From Candidatus Didemnitutus sp. (GTDB lineage: Bacteria > Verrucomicrobiota > Verrucomicrobiia > Opitutales > Opitutaceae): a stretch of 40,253 nucleotides of DNA. The stretch is from assembly GCA_030682505.1 (NCBI GenBank), contig JAUXOH010000059.1, positions 1 to 40,253 on the forward strand, in the 5' to 3' direction. Each line of letters begins with the position of its first letter. Within the stretch, counting starts at the first letter, position 1. Below are positions 1-8,683 of the stretch, one piece after another. Made by a program: the position numbers and the translations under genes. The notes under the pieces are model-generated. The model was given only the letters and a program-made list of their open reading frames with translations. It was not told the DNA's origin and made no database searches.

Positions 1-58
1 CTCTGAGAATCGACGGATTTCGAACAAAAAAATCTCGGGCGATCAAATCGTCGGGCAC

Positions 59-88
59 AAAAAAAACGCCGGCTCCGAAGAGCCGGCG
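59..88 (-). terminator. Rho-independent terminator of the 22-aa basic peptide
   Basis: Read on the minus strand, a 9-bp perfect GC-rich stem (67-75 pairing with 80-88) closes on a TTCG tetraloop and is followed at once by eight T residues (complement of A59-A66). It lies 28 bases past the stop codon of the lysine-rich peptide gene. This is a textbook intrinsic terminator and supports that tiny gene being transcribed as its own unit. It is the strongest terminator in the window. Confidence 0.85.
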
Positions 89-116
89 GAGTTGTTGGAA
101 GAAAGACCCGTGAGGG

Positions 117-185
117 TTACTTCTTCTTCTTGCCGGCTTTCGCAGCCTTCTTGGCAGGTTTCTTAGCAGCTTTTTTCTTGGCCAT
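117..185 (-). CDS. 22-aa lysine/alanine-rich histone-like peptide
   Basis: The peptide has 22 residues: after MA it consists almost only of K, A, P and G, with repeated AKKPAKKAAK-type units and a KKKK end. Such compositions occur in histone H1-like tails and in the basic C-terminal arms of bacterial nucleoid proteins, so binding to DNA or another polyanion is the likely role; that is inference. The ATG at 185 has no clear Shine-Dalgarno sequence. A strong intrinsic terminator 28 bases downstream argues for a real, separately transcribed gene. The region 186-321 between it and malQ is AT-rich near the start and probably holds the promoter. It is too short for most gene callers. An alternative is that it is the remnant C-terminal tail of a longer histone-like protein, but no upstream in-frame extension of that character is visible. 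Confidence 0.65.
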   Translation of the reverse strand: MAKKKAAKKPAKKAAKAGKKKK

Positions 186-321
186 GCGTGAATTTTTAGG
201 ACGAAACGCGGAATAACGCACGAAAAAAATTTTTGTTGGCTTGCGATTTTCACCCACGCGTTTGGTGGCAGAAAAGCGCAGCCGCGCAACGGGCGGCGGA
301 TTTTGCGCGCGGATTTTTTTT

Positions 322-2019
322 TCAACGCGCGTAAAGTTGCGCGAGTTCCTTCAAATAAGATGCGGTGCTTGCGAATTGTTCATCCAACTGCGCGCCGGTG
401 TAGCGCCACTGCCAATTTCCGGTTGGTTTGCCCGGAGTGTTGAAGCGCGCGTCGGAACCAAGGGAAAAAACATCCTGCAACGAGAAGATCGCGAGGCGGG
501 AAGCGCACGCATACGCCGCGCGGATGAAGTCCCACGCGATTTCTTCCCCGGAGATGCGGAGATAACGGCGGGCAAAGTCGCGTTCCTGCGCGCTGGCGGT
601 GCCATACCAGCCGCGGGTGGTGTCGTTGTCGTGCGTGCCGGGGTAGATGACGCTGTTGGGCGTCGCGTGGTGCGGCAGATAGCCGTTTTGCGCGGTATCA
701 CCAAAGGCGAACTGGAGGACGAGCATGCCGGGGAGTCCGGTTTGGCGGCGCAGCTCGTGCACCGACTCGGTCAGGTCGCCGAGATCCTCGGCAATGATGC
801 GGGCCTTCGGGAAAGCGCCATGAAAGGCGCGAAACAGCTCCAGGCCCGGTCCGGGCAGCCATGTGCCGCGGCGGGCGTTCTCGGCGGGGAGAGGAATGCT
901 CCAATAAGTGTCGAAACCACGGAAGTGATCGATGCGCACGACGTCATAGAGCGCAAAGGCGGCGCCCAGGCGCTCCTTCCACCAGCGATAGTCGTCGTTG
1001 CGATGGGTTTTCCACGTGTAGAGCGGATTGCCCCAGAGTTGGCCGTCGGCCGAGAAGTAGTCCGGCGGCACGCCGGCGACCGCGGTTGGCTGCAGGGTTT
1101 CCGGATCAAGTTCGAAAAGCCCGGGATTGGCCCAGGCATCGGAGGAATCGAGCGCGATGAAGATGGGAATGTCGCCGATGATCTCGATGCCGCGGTCCCG
1201 GGCGGCGGTGCGAATCAATTCCCATTGTCCGAAGAACAGATACTGGGTGAAGGCATGCTCCTCGATCTGGGTGGCAAGCTGGGCCCGGAGCGGCGATTTG
1301 ACCGCCGTGGTGTAGGTGCGCTCGGCGAGGGGCCATTCGGTCCACGAGCGGCCGTCGAAATGGTCCTTGAGCGCACGATAGAGGGTGTAGGCATCAAGCC
1401 AGGCGGCGTGCGTGCGCTTGAATTCCGCGAAATCACCGAAGGGGAGAGCGGGCCGGAGGGACTGGTAGTTGGCGAAGGCCTGTTGCAGCAGCGGCAGCTT
1501 GATCCGGTGGAGCGCCTCGTAATCGACCTGAGCGGTGGAGAGCTTGGTCAGCGGCAGGAGCGCGTCGGCCTCCAACAGCCCGGGGGCAACGAGCGCCTGG
1601 AGATCGATGAGATAGGGATTCCCGGCGAAGGCGGAGAAGCACTGGTAGGGAGAATCGCCGTAGCTGGTGGGCCCGAGCGGACAGATCTGCCAGTATTTGA
1701 GTCCGGCCTGCTGCAGAAAATCGAGAAAGCGCACGGCGTGGGCATCAAAGACCCCGACGCCTTGATCGCTGGGGAAGGCGGTGGGGTGCAGCAGGAGCCC
1801 GGCACCGCGTTGCGTGAGCCAGTTGAAAAGCGGCAAGGGCGCATCGCCCTCAGCGGGCTTGGATGAACGGGGGGCGGCGGCGGGTTTTTTCACGGGGAAG
1901 GGCAGGGAGGGCGCTGGCGTTGAAGGTGGATCAGGGGAGGCTAATTTGCCGGTGGGCAATGGTGACCGATTCCGGTTGATCGACACAAAATCAGGATTCC
2001 GGCCACCGCGCGGGATCAA
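322..2019 (-). CDS. malQ: 4-alpha-glucanotransferase (amylomaltase, GH77)
   Basis: MalQ transfers alpha-1,4-glucan segments between malto-oligosaccharides in the cytoplasm, releasing glucose, and works in maltodextrin and glycogen metabolism. The 565-residue reading carries GH77 motifs: GAGLLLHPTAFPS near residue 73, SPYQCFSAFAGNPYLIDL near 123, the nucleophile Asp364 in VRIDHFRG, the acid/base Glu411 in IIAEDLGD, and Asp464 in PGTHDND. The first about 60 residues are proline-rich and not typical of the family, and there is no internal Met. The 5'-most start is a TTG at 2019 that overlaps the ggt stop as TTGA, which suggests translational coupling. A GTG at 1893 would give a shorter protein closer to the usual length. 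Function is secure; the start is not. Confidence 0.9.
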   Translation of the reverse strand: MIPRGGRNPDFVSINRNRSPLPTGKLASPDPPSTPAPSLPFPVKKPAAAPRSSKPAEGDAPLPLFNWLTQRGAGLLLHPTAFPSDQGVGVFDAHAVRFLDFLQQAGLKYWQICPLGPTSYGDSPYQCFSAFAGNPYLIDLQALVAPGLLEADALLPLTKLSTAQVDYEALHRIKLPLLQQAFANYQSLRPALPFGDFAEFKRTHAAWLDAYTLYRALKDHFDGRSWTEWPLAERTYTTAVKSPLRAQLATQIEEHAFTQYLFFGQWELIRTAARDRGIEIIGDIPIFIALDSSDAWANPGLFELDPETLQPTAVAGVPPDYFSADGQLWGNPLYTWKTHRNDDYRWWKERLGAAFALYDVVRIDHFRGFDTYWSIPLPAENARRGTWLPGPGLELFRAFHGAFPKARIIAEDLGDLTESVHELRRQTGLPGMLVLQFAFGDTAQNGYLPHHATPNSVIYPGTHDNDTTRGWYGTASAQERDFARRYLRISGEEIAWDFIRAAYACASRLAIFSLQDVFSLGSDARFNTPGKPTGNWQWRYTGAQLDEQFASTASYLKELAQLYAR

Positions 2020-3743
2020 TACCCGGCGGCGTGTCCGTCTTTGCGGCTTTCGCTGGCGCCAACATAGGTGGCGTTGGCGTGATCGCGATGGATGGCCTGA
2101 TAACCCCCGAAACCACCGTTGCCAATGCGGACGTTGTGGCCGCGTTGCATCAGCGCCCGCACGCTTTCATACGGCACGCCGCTTTCCACCTCCACGAAAC
2201 CACCGTCGGTCATTTTGGGATTATCGTAATCGGACGAGCCTTCGTGCTGCCAACGCGCGGCGTCGCCTGCCTCCTGGATGTTCATGCCCCAATCGATCAG
2301 GTTGCACACGATTTGGACGTGGCCCTGCGGTTGCATGGCCCCGCCCATCAAACCGAACGAGAGCCACGGCTTGCCGTCCTTCATGATGAACGCGGGGATG
2401 ATGGTGTGAAAGGGGCGCTTGCCGGGAGCGTAGGCATTGGCGTGCGCCGGATCGTGCATCACGAACATTTCGCCGCGGTCCTGAAAGGCAAAACCGAGTC
2501 CGGGCACGACGATGCCGCTGCCCATGCCCCGGTAGTTGCTTTGGATCAGCGACACCATGTTGCCTTCGGCGTCGGCGGTGGAGAGGCAGATCGTGTCGCC
2601 CTCTTGCAACGCGGGATTGCCGGCATCGTAGGAACGGCGGGCCCGTTCGCCGATCAGTTTGCGGCGCTCGGCGGCATACGCCTTGGAAAGCAGGCCCGGC
2701 AGCGGAATCCGGGAAAACTCCGGATCGGCGTAAAACTTCGCGCGATCCTCGAAGGCGAGTTTCTTGGCTTCGATCATGACGTGCAGCGCCTCGGGTGAGT
2801 TGTAGCCCATCGCCTTCAGGTCGTAGGCTTCCAGAATGTTCAGCATCTGCAGGGCCGCGATGCCCTGACCGTTGGGCGGCAGCTCAAAAACATCATAGCC
2901 GCGGTAATTCACCGACGCGGGCTCGACCCAGGTGGACGTGTGCTTTTCCAGATCCACCTTGCGCAGATGGCCGCCCTGGGCGCGCATGAACGCGTCGATC
3001 TGGTCGGCGATCTCTCCCTGGTAGAAGACCCCGCGGCCTTTCTCGCCCAACAGTGTCAGTGTGTTGGCGAGATCGGGATTCTTGAAGATCTCACCCTTGG
3101 CGGGGGCGCGTCCGCCGGGGGCGAAGGTGGCAAGGAAAGCCCCGGGAAGCTGGTCGGCTTGGGCGTTGCGCACGCCGATGTTCCAAAGGTAGCCGATGTA
3201 TTCCGTGACCGGAAAGCCCTCGCGGGCGTAGCGGATGGTCGGGGCGAGCACGTCGCGCATCGGCAATTTGCCGAACTTGGCGTGCAATTCGAACCACGCA
3301 TCGACGGTGCCCGGAACGGAAATGGGCAGGAAGCCGCGCGGCGGGATGTTGGTTCGGCCCTGTTGCTTCAATTCCGCCCGCAATCGCTCTGCGCTCAACC
3401 CCAGCGGCGAGCGACCGGATCCGTTGAGGCCGTAAAGTTTTTGGTCGCGGGCGCTCCAAACGATGGCGAAAAAGTCGCCGCCAATGCCGTTGCCGGTGGG
3501 CTCCATCAATCCCAGGGCGGCGTTGGCTGCGATCGCGGCATCGATGGCGCTGCCACCGGCCTTGAGCACGTCGAGGGCGATCTGCGTGGCCAGGGGGTGC
3601 GAAGTCGCCGCCATGCCGTGTTGGGCGATCACTTCCGATCGCGTGGCGAAGGCGCGGCCATTGACCCGGTCGGGCTGTGCGAAGGCCGCGCCAACCACGG
3701 TGAACACGAGCACGAGCCGCGAGGCAGAGCGAAGAAGGTTCAT
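2016..3743 (-). CDS. Gamma-glutamyltransferase family protein (YwrD-like)
   Basis: This N-terminal-nucleophile hydrolase is made as a precursor that cleaves itself; family members act on glutathione or other gamma-glutamyl or acyl-amide substrates. Residues 1-22 form a Sec signal peptide ending in AAFAQ, so it is exported to the periplasm. The family signature EPTGNGIGGD is at about residues 81-90. The predicted autocleavage site and nucleophile is Thr384 in EGDTICLSTAD, followed by QSNYRGMGSGIVVPGLGFAFQDRG. That block resembles the Bacillus YwrD branch rather than classical Ggt, so the true substrate is open. LSFGLMGGAMQPQGHVQ near 461 matches the late glycine-rich motif. It is complete at 575 aa. 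The ATG at 3743 is the likely start, and its stop overlaps the first codon of malQ by 4 bases. Confidence 0.9.
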   Translation of the reverse strand: MNLLRSASRLVLVFTVVGAAFAQPDRVNGRAFATRSEVIAQHGMAATSHPLATQIALDVLKAGGSAIDAAIAANAALGLMEPTGNGIGGDFFAIVWSARDQKLYGLNGSGRSPLGLSAERLRAELKQQGRTNIPPRGFLPISVPGTVDAWFELHAKFGKLPMRDVLAPTIRYAREGFPVTEYIGYLWNIGVRNAQADQLPGAFLATFAPGGRAPAKGEIFKNPDLANTLTLLGEKGRGVFYQGEIADQIDAFMRAQGGHLRKVDLEKHTSTWVEPASVNYRGYDVFELPPNGQGIAALQMLNILEAYDLKAMGYNSPEALHVMIEAKKLAFEDRAKFYADPEFSRIPLPGLLSKAYAAERRKLIGERARRSYDAGNPALQEGDTICLSTADAEGNMVSLIQSNYRGMGSGIVVPGLGFAFQDRGEMFVMHDPAHANAYAPGKRPFHTIIPAFIMKDGKPWLSFGLMGGAMQPQGHVQIVCNLIDWGMNIQEAGDAARWQHEGSSDYDNPKMTDGGFVEVESGVPYESVRALMQRGHNVRIGNGGFGGYQAIHRDHANATYVGASESRKDGHAAGY

Positions 3744-3882
3744 GGCCGGACGCTACCCCGCCGGTTGGTCGGGTCAATCGGCGAGCGTCTCGTCGGCGGA
3801 CGGCAGATTGGTCGGGAGCTCCGGGGTCACGCGGGGAGTGGAACAGCTCTGGCCCCGCCTTTCAACCCTGCGGAAGCGCGGT

Positions 3883-4683
3883 TCAGGCGGTGCGCTGGCG
3901 CACGGCCTCGAAGAGCGTGATGATCGTGGCCATGGCGACGTTGAGGGAGTCGGCCTGGCCCACCATCGGGATGCGCACCAAGGAGGAGCTGTTCTTCAAC
4001 CAGAAGTCGCTCAACCCATACTGCTCGCTGCCCATCACGATGGCGAGCGGGCCGCGGAGGTCGGCTTGCGTGTAGAGCAGCTTCGTATCGGGGGTGGTGG
4101 CGACGATGCCGATGCCGCGCTCGATCAGCCACGCGTGCACCGTGGCCGAGTCGGCAATAACCACCGGCACGGAAAACAGCACGCCGGTCGACGACCGTAC
4201 GACGTTGGGGTTGAAGACATCGGTGACCGCATCGCAGACGATGACGGCCCCGACCCCGGCGGCGTCGGCGCTGCGCAAAATCGTGCCCAAATTGCCGGGC
4301 TTTTCAATCGATTCGACCACGAGGAGCAGCGGTTGCGTGCCCAGCGAGAGCTCCGCCAGCGTGCGTTTCCACTGGGGCGCCACCGCCAGCAGGCCGTCGG
4401 GCCGGTCGCGGTAGGAGACTTTGGCAAAGGCCTCCTTGGAGAGCTCGGTCAATTGCGCACCGGCGGCCGCAGCCTGCTCGAGCAGGGCCGGTTCGTTTTC
4501 CCCGAGAAACCACTCGGCGCAGAAATAGAGGTCTTGCAGCGCCACCTTCTTCTCCAGTGCCCGCCGCACCTCGCGATAGCCCTCGACCAAGAACAGCCCG
4601 GATTCATCGCGCTCCCGACGCTCGCGCAGGCGCACGAGCTGCTTCACGCGGGGGTTCTGCAGACTGGTGATTTTCTCGGCCAT
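3883..4683 (-). CDS. TrmH/SpoU-family RNA 2'-O-methyltransferase
   Basis: A 266-aa SPOUT-class methyltransferase that probably methylates a ribose 2'-OH in rRNA or tRNA using S-adenosylmethionine. The N-terminal substrate-binding domain starts KITSLQNPRVKQLVRLRERR and contains FLVEGYREVRRAL. The trefoil-knot motifs follow: ESIEKPGNLGTILRSADAAGVGAVI, then IVMGSEQYGLSDFWL and VRIPMVGQADSLNVAMATII. This is the RlmB/TrmH/AviRb-type set; the exact target cannot be decided. ATG 4683 gives the family start. A longer upstream reading in the same frame merely translates the adjacent inverted-end repeat and should not be used. It is divergent from the RlmD-like gene at 4841, so both start regions flank the same 152-bp repeat. 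Confidence 0.88.
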   Translation of the reverse strand: MAEKITSLQNPRVKQLVRLRERRERDESGLFLVEGYREVRRALEKKVALQDLYFCAEWFLGENEPALLEQAAAAGAQLTELSKEAFAKVSYRDRPDGLLAVAPQWKRTLAELSLGTQPLLLVVESIEKPGNLGTILRSADAAGVGAVIVCDAVTDVFNPNVVRSSTGVLFSVPVVIADSATVHAWLIERGIGIVATTPDTKLLYTQADLRGPLAIVMGSEQYGLSDFWLKNSSSLVRIPMVGQADSLNVAMATIITLFEAVRQRTA

Positions 4684-4693
4684 GGAAACGGTC

Positions 4694-4845
4694 CCCACGA
4701 AACACACGAAATGGACCAAAGAGCCAAACCAAACTTGCGGCGGCTGAAACCGGCGCCACCGGTCTGTGCCGGCCACGGAAGCGCAAAGGCGGAGTGGAAA
4801 TTGGCTTCCTCTGGCCGCTTTCGTGTCTTTCGTGTGTTTCGTGGG
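4694..4845. repeat. 152-bp element with perfect 18-bp inverted ends
   Basis: Bases 4694-4711 and 4828-4845 are exact reverse complements (CCCACGAAACACACGAAA and its complement), enclosing about 116 bases. A second TTTCGTGT copy directly precedes the right arm at 4819-4826. The interior also has a potential hairpin around CCGGCGCCACCGG (4750-4762). The element fills almost the whole gap between two divergent methyltransferase genes. Similar TTTCGTG-ended intergenic repeats are, from general memory, scattered in Opitutus-type and some other environmental genomes; no second full copy is visible here. It resembles a non-autonomous MITE or REP-like element, but a target-site duplication was not established. 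Confidence 0.7.
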
Positions 4846-6139
4846 CAAAAAGAAAAAATTCAACGACCATCCCTTTCCTTATCGTGCCGAGATCGAGTTC
4901 GAGATCGCGACGCTGACCAATCGCGGGGTCGGGCTGGGCCGCGTGGTGTTGCCGGACGCGGTGCCCGGGCAGGCGGGCGGCGGCTGGGTCGTGATGGTGC
5001 CCTTTACCTTGCCGGGGGAGCGCGTCCGCGCACGCGTCTACCGCAACCACAAGAACTACTCCGAGGCCGATCTGCTGCGGATTCTCACCCCCGCGCCCGA
5101 GCGGATTGCGCCGCGGTGCGCGCTGTTCGGCCAATGCGGTGGCTGCCAATACCAGCACCTCAGCTATCCCGCGCAGGTGAAATGGAAGCGCCAGCAGGTG
5201 GAGGAGCTGCTGCTCCACCTAGCGGGAGTGACTTTCGCCGTGGCCCCGGTCATCCCGTCGCCGCGCGAATTTGGCTACCGCTCCAAGATCACGCCGCACT
5301 TTCAATTGCCGCGCGACCGCGACGAAGCGCCGGGCGATCGCGTGCCCGCGGCGCCGCCCATTGGTTTTCTGAAACAGGGCTCACGCTTTGACCTCGTCGA
5401 TGTGCCGCGCTGCGAGATCGCGACCGACGAGATCAACGGGAAACTGACAACCGTGCGCGCCGACGCGCAGCGGAAGATCCAGGCGGGTGAATTCCAACGC
5501 GGCGCCACGTTGCTCTTGCGGCATGCGCAGGAGGGGGTCGTGACCGACCATGATGCGGTGATCCACGAAAAGATCGGCGACCTGACGCTGCGGTTCCTTG
5601 CCCGGGATTTTTTCCAAAACAATCCGTTCATCCTTCCCGCCTTCACGGACTATGTGCGCGGGCAGGCGGCGGCCAGCGGGGCGCGGTTTCTGGTTGATGC
5701 GTATTGCGGCAGTGGGCTCTTCGCTCTCGCGTGCGCGCCGGCCTTTGACCGCGTCACCGGCGTGGAAGTAAGCGAGACCTCGGTCAAGTTCGCCCGGGAA
5801 AACGCCACGGCCAACGGGATCGACAACGCCTCGTTCACGGCGGGTGACGCGGCGACAATCTTCGGTGGACTCGATCCGGCATTCGTGCCGGCCGACACCG
5901 CGGTGGTGATCGATCCGCCGCGCAAGGGTTGCGACGAGTCGTTTCTGCAGCAACTGATGGCCTTCGGGCCGCGCACCGTGGTCTATGTCTCGTGTGATCC
6001 GGCGACGCAGATGCGCGACCTCGCCCACTTCCTGGCCGCCGGTTACGAACTCACCGCCGTGCAGCCCTTCGACCTCTTCCCGCAAACGCGGCACCTCGAA
6101 TGCGTGATCACGCTGGTGCGCAATACACCGGTGGCGTAG
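4841..6139 (+). CDS. 23S rRNA (uracil-5-)-methyltransferase, RlmD/RumA family
   Basis: An S-adenosylmethionine-dependent enzyme forming 5-methyluridine in rRNA. An N-terminal TRAM-like domain (EIEFEIATLTNRGVGLGRVV) is followed by the iron-sulfur cysteines CALFGQCGGC (C-x5-C-x2-C), the SAM motif VDAYCGSGLFALACA, VTGVEVSETSVKFARENA, VVIDPPRKGCDE, and the catalytic region VYVSCDPATQMRDLAHFLA, with a late Cys in the SCDP motif. It ends with FPQTRHLECVITLV, typical of RumA. No ATG exists near the expected start; the best choice is GTG at 4841, inside the right arm of the inverted-end repeat, giving 432 aa. GTG 4832 is an alternative. The stop lies 6 bases from the convergent kinase stop with no visible terminator. 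Whether it makes m5U1939, m5U747 or both is unknown. Confidence 0.9.
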   Translation: MGKKKKFNDHPFPYRAEIEFEIATLTNRGVGLGRVVLPDAVPGQAGGGWVVMVPFTLPGERVRARVYRNHKNYSEADLLRILTPAPERIAPRCALFGQCGGCQYQHLSYPAQVKWKRQQVEELLLHLAGVTFAVAPVIPSPREFGYRSKITPHFQLPRDRDEAPGDRVPAAPPIGFLKQGSRFDLVDVPRCEIATDEINGKLTTVRADAQRKIQAGEFQRGATLLLRHAQEGVVTDHDAVIHEKIGDLTLRFLARDFFQNNPFILPAFTDYVRGQAAASGARFLVDAYCGSGLFALACAPAFDRVTGVEVSETSVKFARENATANGIDNASFTAGDAATIFGGLDPAFVPADTAVVIDPPRKGCDESFLQQLMAFGPRTVVYVSCDPATQMRDLAHFLAAGYELTAVQPFDLFPQTRHLECVITLVRNTPVA

Positions 6140-6145
6140 CCGGGA

Positions 6146-8683
6146 TCAGGTGCTTAACATCCGCTGCAGGACTTCGCGCAATTCCTGCGGACGCGGTGGC
6201 TTGCTCAGAACTGCATCGACCACTGAGGGTGCGTTGCCGTCCTGCTGCATGATCTTGCCCCAGCCAGTGAGCAGCACAATGCGGGCGTGGGGTGCCGTTC
6301 TTTTCAAGGCGGTGGCGAACTGGTTGCCATCCATGCCGGGCATGCCGAGATCGGTGAAGACGACGTCGAAGGCGCGGCCTTGCGCGGCAGCTTCGCGGTA
6401 GAGCCGCAGTCCCTCTTCACCCCCCCCCGCCACGGTCACGTCGTGGCCTTCATGGCGGAACAATGCCTCGAGGACGGTGCGCAACATGGGCTCGTCATCC
6501 ACGCAGAGGACACGACGGACCTCGCCGGCGGCGGCGCGGACGAACGGGTCGTTGGTTGCGGTTTGCTCATGCGCGGTGATCGGAAAAAACAAGCGCATGG
6601 TGGTGCCGCGACCCTTGGCGCTTTCGACGGCGATCCGGCCAACGTGACGTTCCATCACGCCAAAGACCATGGCGAGACCGAGGCCGGTGCCGAGCTGGCC
6701 CTTGGTGGAGAAGAAGGGTTCAAGGCAGCGCGCGCGCGTCTCCTCGTCCATGCCCACGCCGGAATCGCCAACGTCGACGACGACGTGGTCGTTGTCCACG
6801 CGGGTGCGCAGTGTGAGCGTGCCGCCCTGCGGCATGGCGTCGACGGCGTTGAGCACGAGATTGATCAACGCTTCGCGCAACTCGGAGTCGTTTCCGCTGA
6901 CCGAGGGAAGCCCGGGCGCAAACTCGGTGGCGAGATGGATCACCACGCCGCGCGCCTGCGGCATGTCTCGCCATCGCGGGCGGGTGAGTTCGATGACTTG
7001 CTCGACAAGATTCGTAAGATTGAAACTGGAGTGGGCGTCCTGCGTGTCGCGCGGACGGTAGAATTCGCGCAGGCGCGAGACGATTTTTGCAATGTCCCGT
7101 CCGGCGGTGAGCACGTGCCCGAGCTGTTTGCGTCCGTCGGGCGTCAGCCCCTGCTCATGCTCCAGCAGGATGGAGGAGAAGGCGACGACGGGGGTCAGGG
7201 TGTTGTTGATGTCGTGGGCGATGCCGCTCGCCATCTGGCCGAGGGCGCGCAGCCGCTCCTGTTGCATGACGGCGCGCTGGCTCTCGCGCAGCTCGGTGTA
7301 GGCCCGCTGCAACTCGGAGTAGAGGCGCGCCTGCGAGCCGGCGACGGCGACTTGCTCGGCCAGCATGCCGAGGAACTCGCATTCGCCGCTGGAAAACGCG
7401 GACACATTGGCGCGGGCGACGACGAGGAGGCCGAACAAGCGGCGCTCGACCATCAACGGCACGGAGACGACGGAGCGGAGACCGGCCGCGGCGAAATCAG
7501 CGAGCGGAAGAACACGTTGGTTGGCGGTATCGGGAAAATAGGTTTGGTGACCGGTGCGGCAATCAGCGAAGGCGGCCAGGCCGGGGAGAAAGGAGCCCTG
7601 CGGCGCGAGCGGATGCTCCGTGTCCGCCGCGGGGGTGCCGCGCCGCCGGGCGGCGGCGACAACGAGGCTGTCGCCATTGCGGTCGGTGACCGAGACGCTG
7701 CCGAAATCGACCGGCAGGCGCGCCTCGAGCTCGCCGAGCACGATGCGTACGATGCTGTCGAGGTCCTGGCGATTGGCGATGCCGTTGGCGATGCGGTTGA
7801 GGAGGCTGATGCGGGAGAGCTGTTGCTGGAGGGCGTGCTCGGCGGAGATGCGGACGGCGACCTGCTGGCGGAGCTCCGCGGTGCGCTCCTGCACGCGCAG
7901 ATCGAGCTCATCGCGCGCGGCACGCAGCGCGCCGTCTTGTTGCTCGATTTGATGGAGCATCGCGTTGAAACCATTGAAGAGCACGCCAAGTTCGGCGTCG
8001 TGCCCCTGGGGAGCGCGAACCCGGTAGTCTTTCTCCTCGGAAATGCGCCGGGCCACCTCGGCGAGTTCGGCGACGGGGAGGGAAACCACGCGCTGAAAAG
8101 CCGACGAAAGACCGTAAGCCGCGAGGACCGAGATCAAGAGCAGGGCACCGGCGATGACAAGGTAGCGTTGCAAGCGTTCGTCGAGCGAGCGGAGGTCGAT
8201 GGCGAGATGGAGCACCCCGAGAGTGCGATCGCCCCCACCGATGGGGTGGGTGAGTTCCAATCGACCTCCGGTAAAGCGCGGCTTCTCCGCGCCAACGAGC
8301 ACGGGCCGGGAAAATGACGGGGTGCCGGCGCGCCGGTAAAGCGCAAAGGGCGCTCCTTCGCGATAGAGCGTTGCTTCCATCACGTTGGGTTCACCGACCA
8401 AAGCCCCCAGCACCTCGGCGGCGGCGGCTTCGTCATTGAAGGTGAGGGCCGCGGCGGTGCTGTTGCCCACGATGGCCGCCAGGGTGCCGGCATTCTCGAG
8501 TGTGACGCGGCGAAACGTCAGCACATCGTGCAGGATGAAGCCGGTGCAGGCGAGCGCGAGGGCGAAGCAGCTCGTGCCCGTGATGATCAGGGTCAACTTG
8601 CGCTTGATCGAGAGGCGGCGAAACGAACTCGGCAGACGGGAGAGCACGGTATTGCTAGGAAGGACGATCCACTTGGCGGGCAA
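6146..8683 (-). CDS. Hybrid sensor histidine kinase (CHASE-like/HAMP/GAF/HisKA/HATPase/REC)
   Basis: A membrane-bound sensor that autophosphorylates and passes the phosphate to its own receiver. Order by residue: transmembrane helix about 31-54; periplasmic domain 55-170, which looks like the CHASE8-type sensor of YfiN (TLENAGTLAAIVGNSTAAALTFND); second helix 173-193; HAMP 195-245; coiled coil 245-295; GAF about 295-455; HisKA with His490 in SGIAHDINNTL; HATPase with NLVLNAVDAMPQGG, DSGVGMDEE and GTGLGLAM; receiver 723-842 with Asp729/Asp730, phospho-acceptor Asp778 and Lys828. The start is TTG 8683 (overlapping yfiR-like by 29 bases) or GTG 8647 just past its stop. It is the last gene of the TonB receptor/YfiR/kinase set. 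No output domain or partner regulator is adjacent, so a phosphorelay to an unlinked protein is likely. Confidence 0.9.
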   Translation of the reverse strand: MPAKWIVLPSNTVLSRLPSSFRRLSIKRKLTLIITGTSCFALALACTGFILHDVLTFRRVTLENAGTLAAIVGNSTAAALTFNDEAAAAEVLGALVGEPNVMEATLYREGAPFALYRRAGTPSFSRPVLVGAEKPRFTGGRLELTHPIGGGDRTLGVLHLAIDLRSLDERLQRYLVIAGALLLISVLAAYGLSSAFQRVVSLPVAELAEVARRISEEKDYRVRAPQGHDAELGVLFNGFNAMLHQIEQQDGALRAARDELDLRVQERTAELRQQVAVRISAEHALQQQLSRISLLNRIANGIANRQDLDSIVRIVLGELEARLPVDFGSVSVTDRNGDSLVVAAARRRGTPAADTEHPLAPQGSFLPGLAAFADCRTGHQTYFPDTANQRVLPLADFAAAGLRSVVSVPLMVERRLFGLLVVARANVSAFSSGECEFLGMLAEQVAVAGSQARLYSELQRAYTELRESQRAVMQQERLRALGQMASGIAHDINNTLTPVVAFSSILLEHEQGLTPDGRKQLGHVLTAGRDIAKIVSRLREFYRPRDTQDAHSSFNLTNLVEQVIELTRPRWRDMPQARGVVIHLATEFAPGLPSVSGNDSELREALINLVLNAVDAMPQGGTLTLRTRVDNDHVVVDVGDSGVGMDEETRARCLEPFFSTKGQLGTGLGLAMVFGVMERHVGRIAVESAKGRGTTMRLFFPITAHEQTATNDPFVRAAAGEVRRVLCVDDEPMLRTVLEALFRHEGHDVTVAGGGEEGLRLYREAAAQGRAFDVVFTDLGMPGMDGNQFATALKRTAPHARIVLLTGWGKIMQQDGNAPSVVDAVLSKPPRPQELREVLQRMLST

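Noticed and set aside
241..1866. Long plus-strand reading frame opposite malQ
   Set aside because: It is the antisense shadow of malQ, which has unmistakable GH77 motifs; the plus-strand product is rich in G/R/E with no recognisable domain.
4690..4863. Longer N-terminus for the TrmH-like protein (HTKDTK-type residues)
   Set aside because: This extension only translates the inverted-end repeat; homologous N-termini begin at KITSLQNP.
6287..8317. 676-codon plus-strand frame opposite the hybrid kinase
   Set aside because: High GC keeps stops rare on the opposite strand. The kinase reading has every expected motif, while this one is alanine/glycine/histidine-rich noise.
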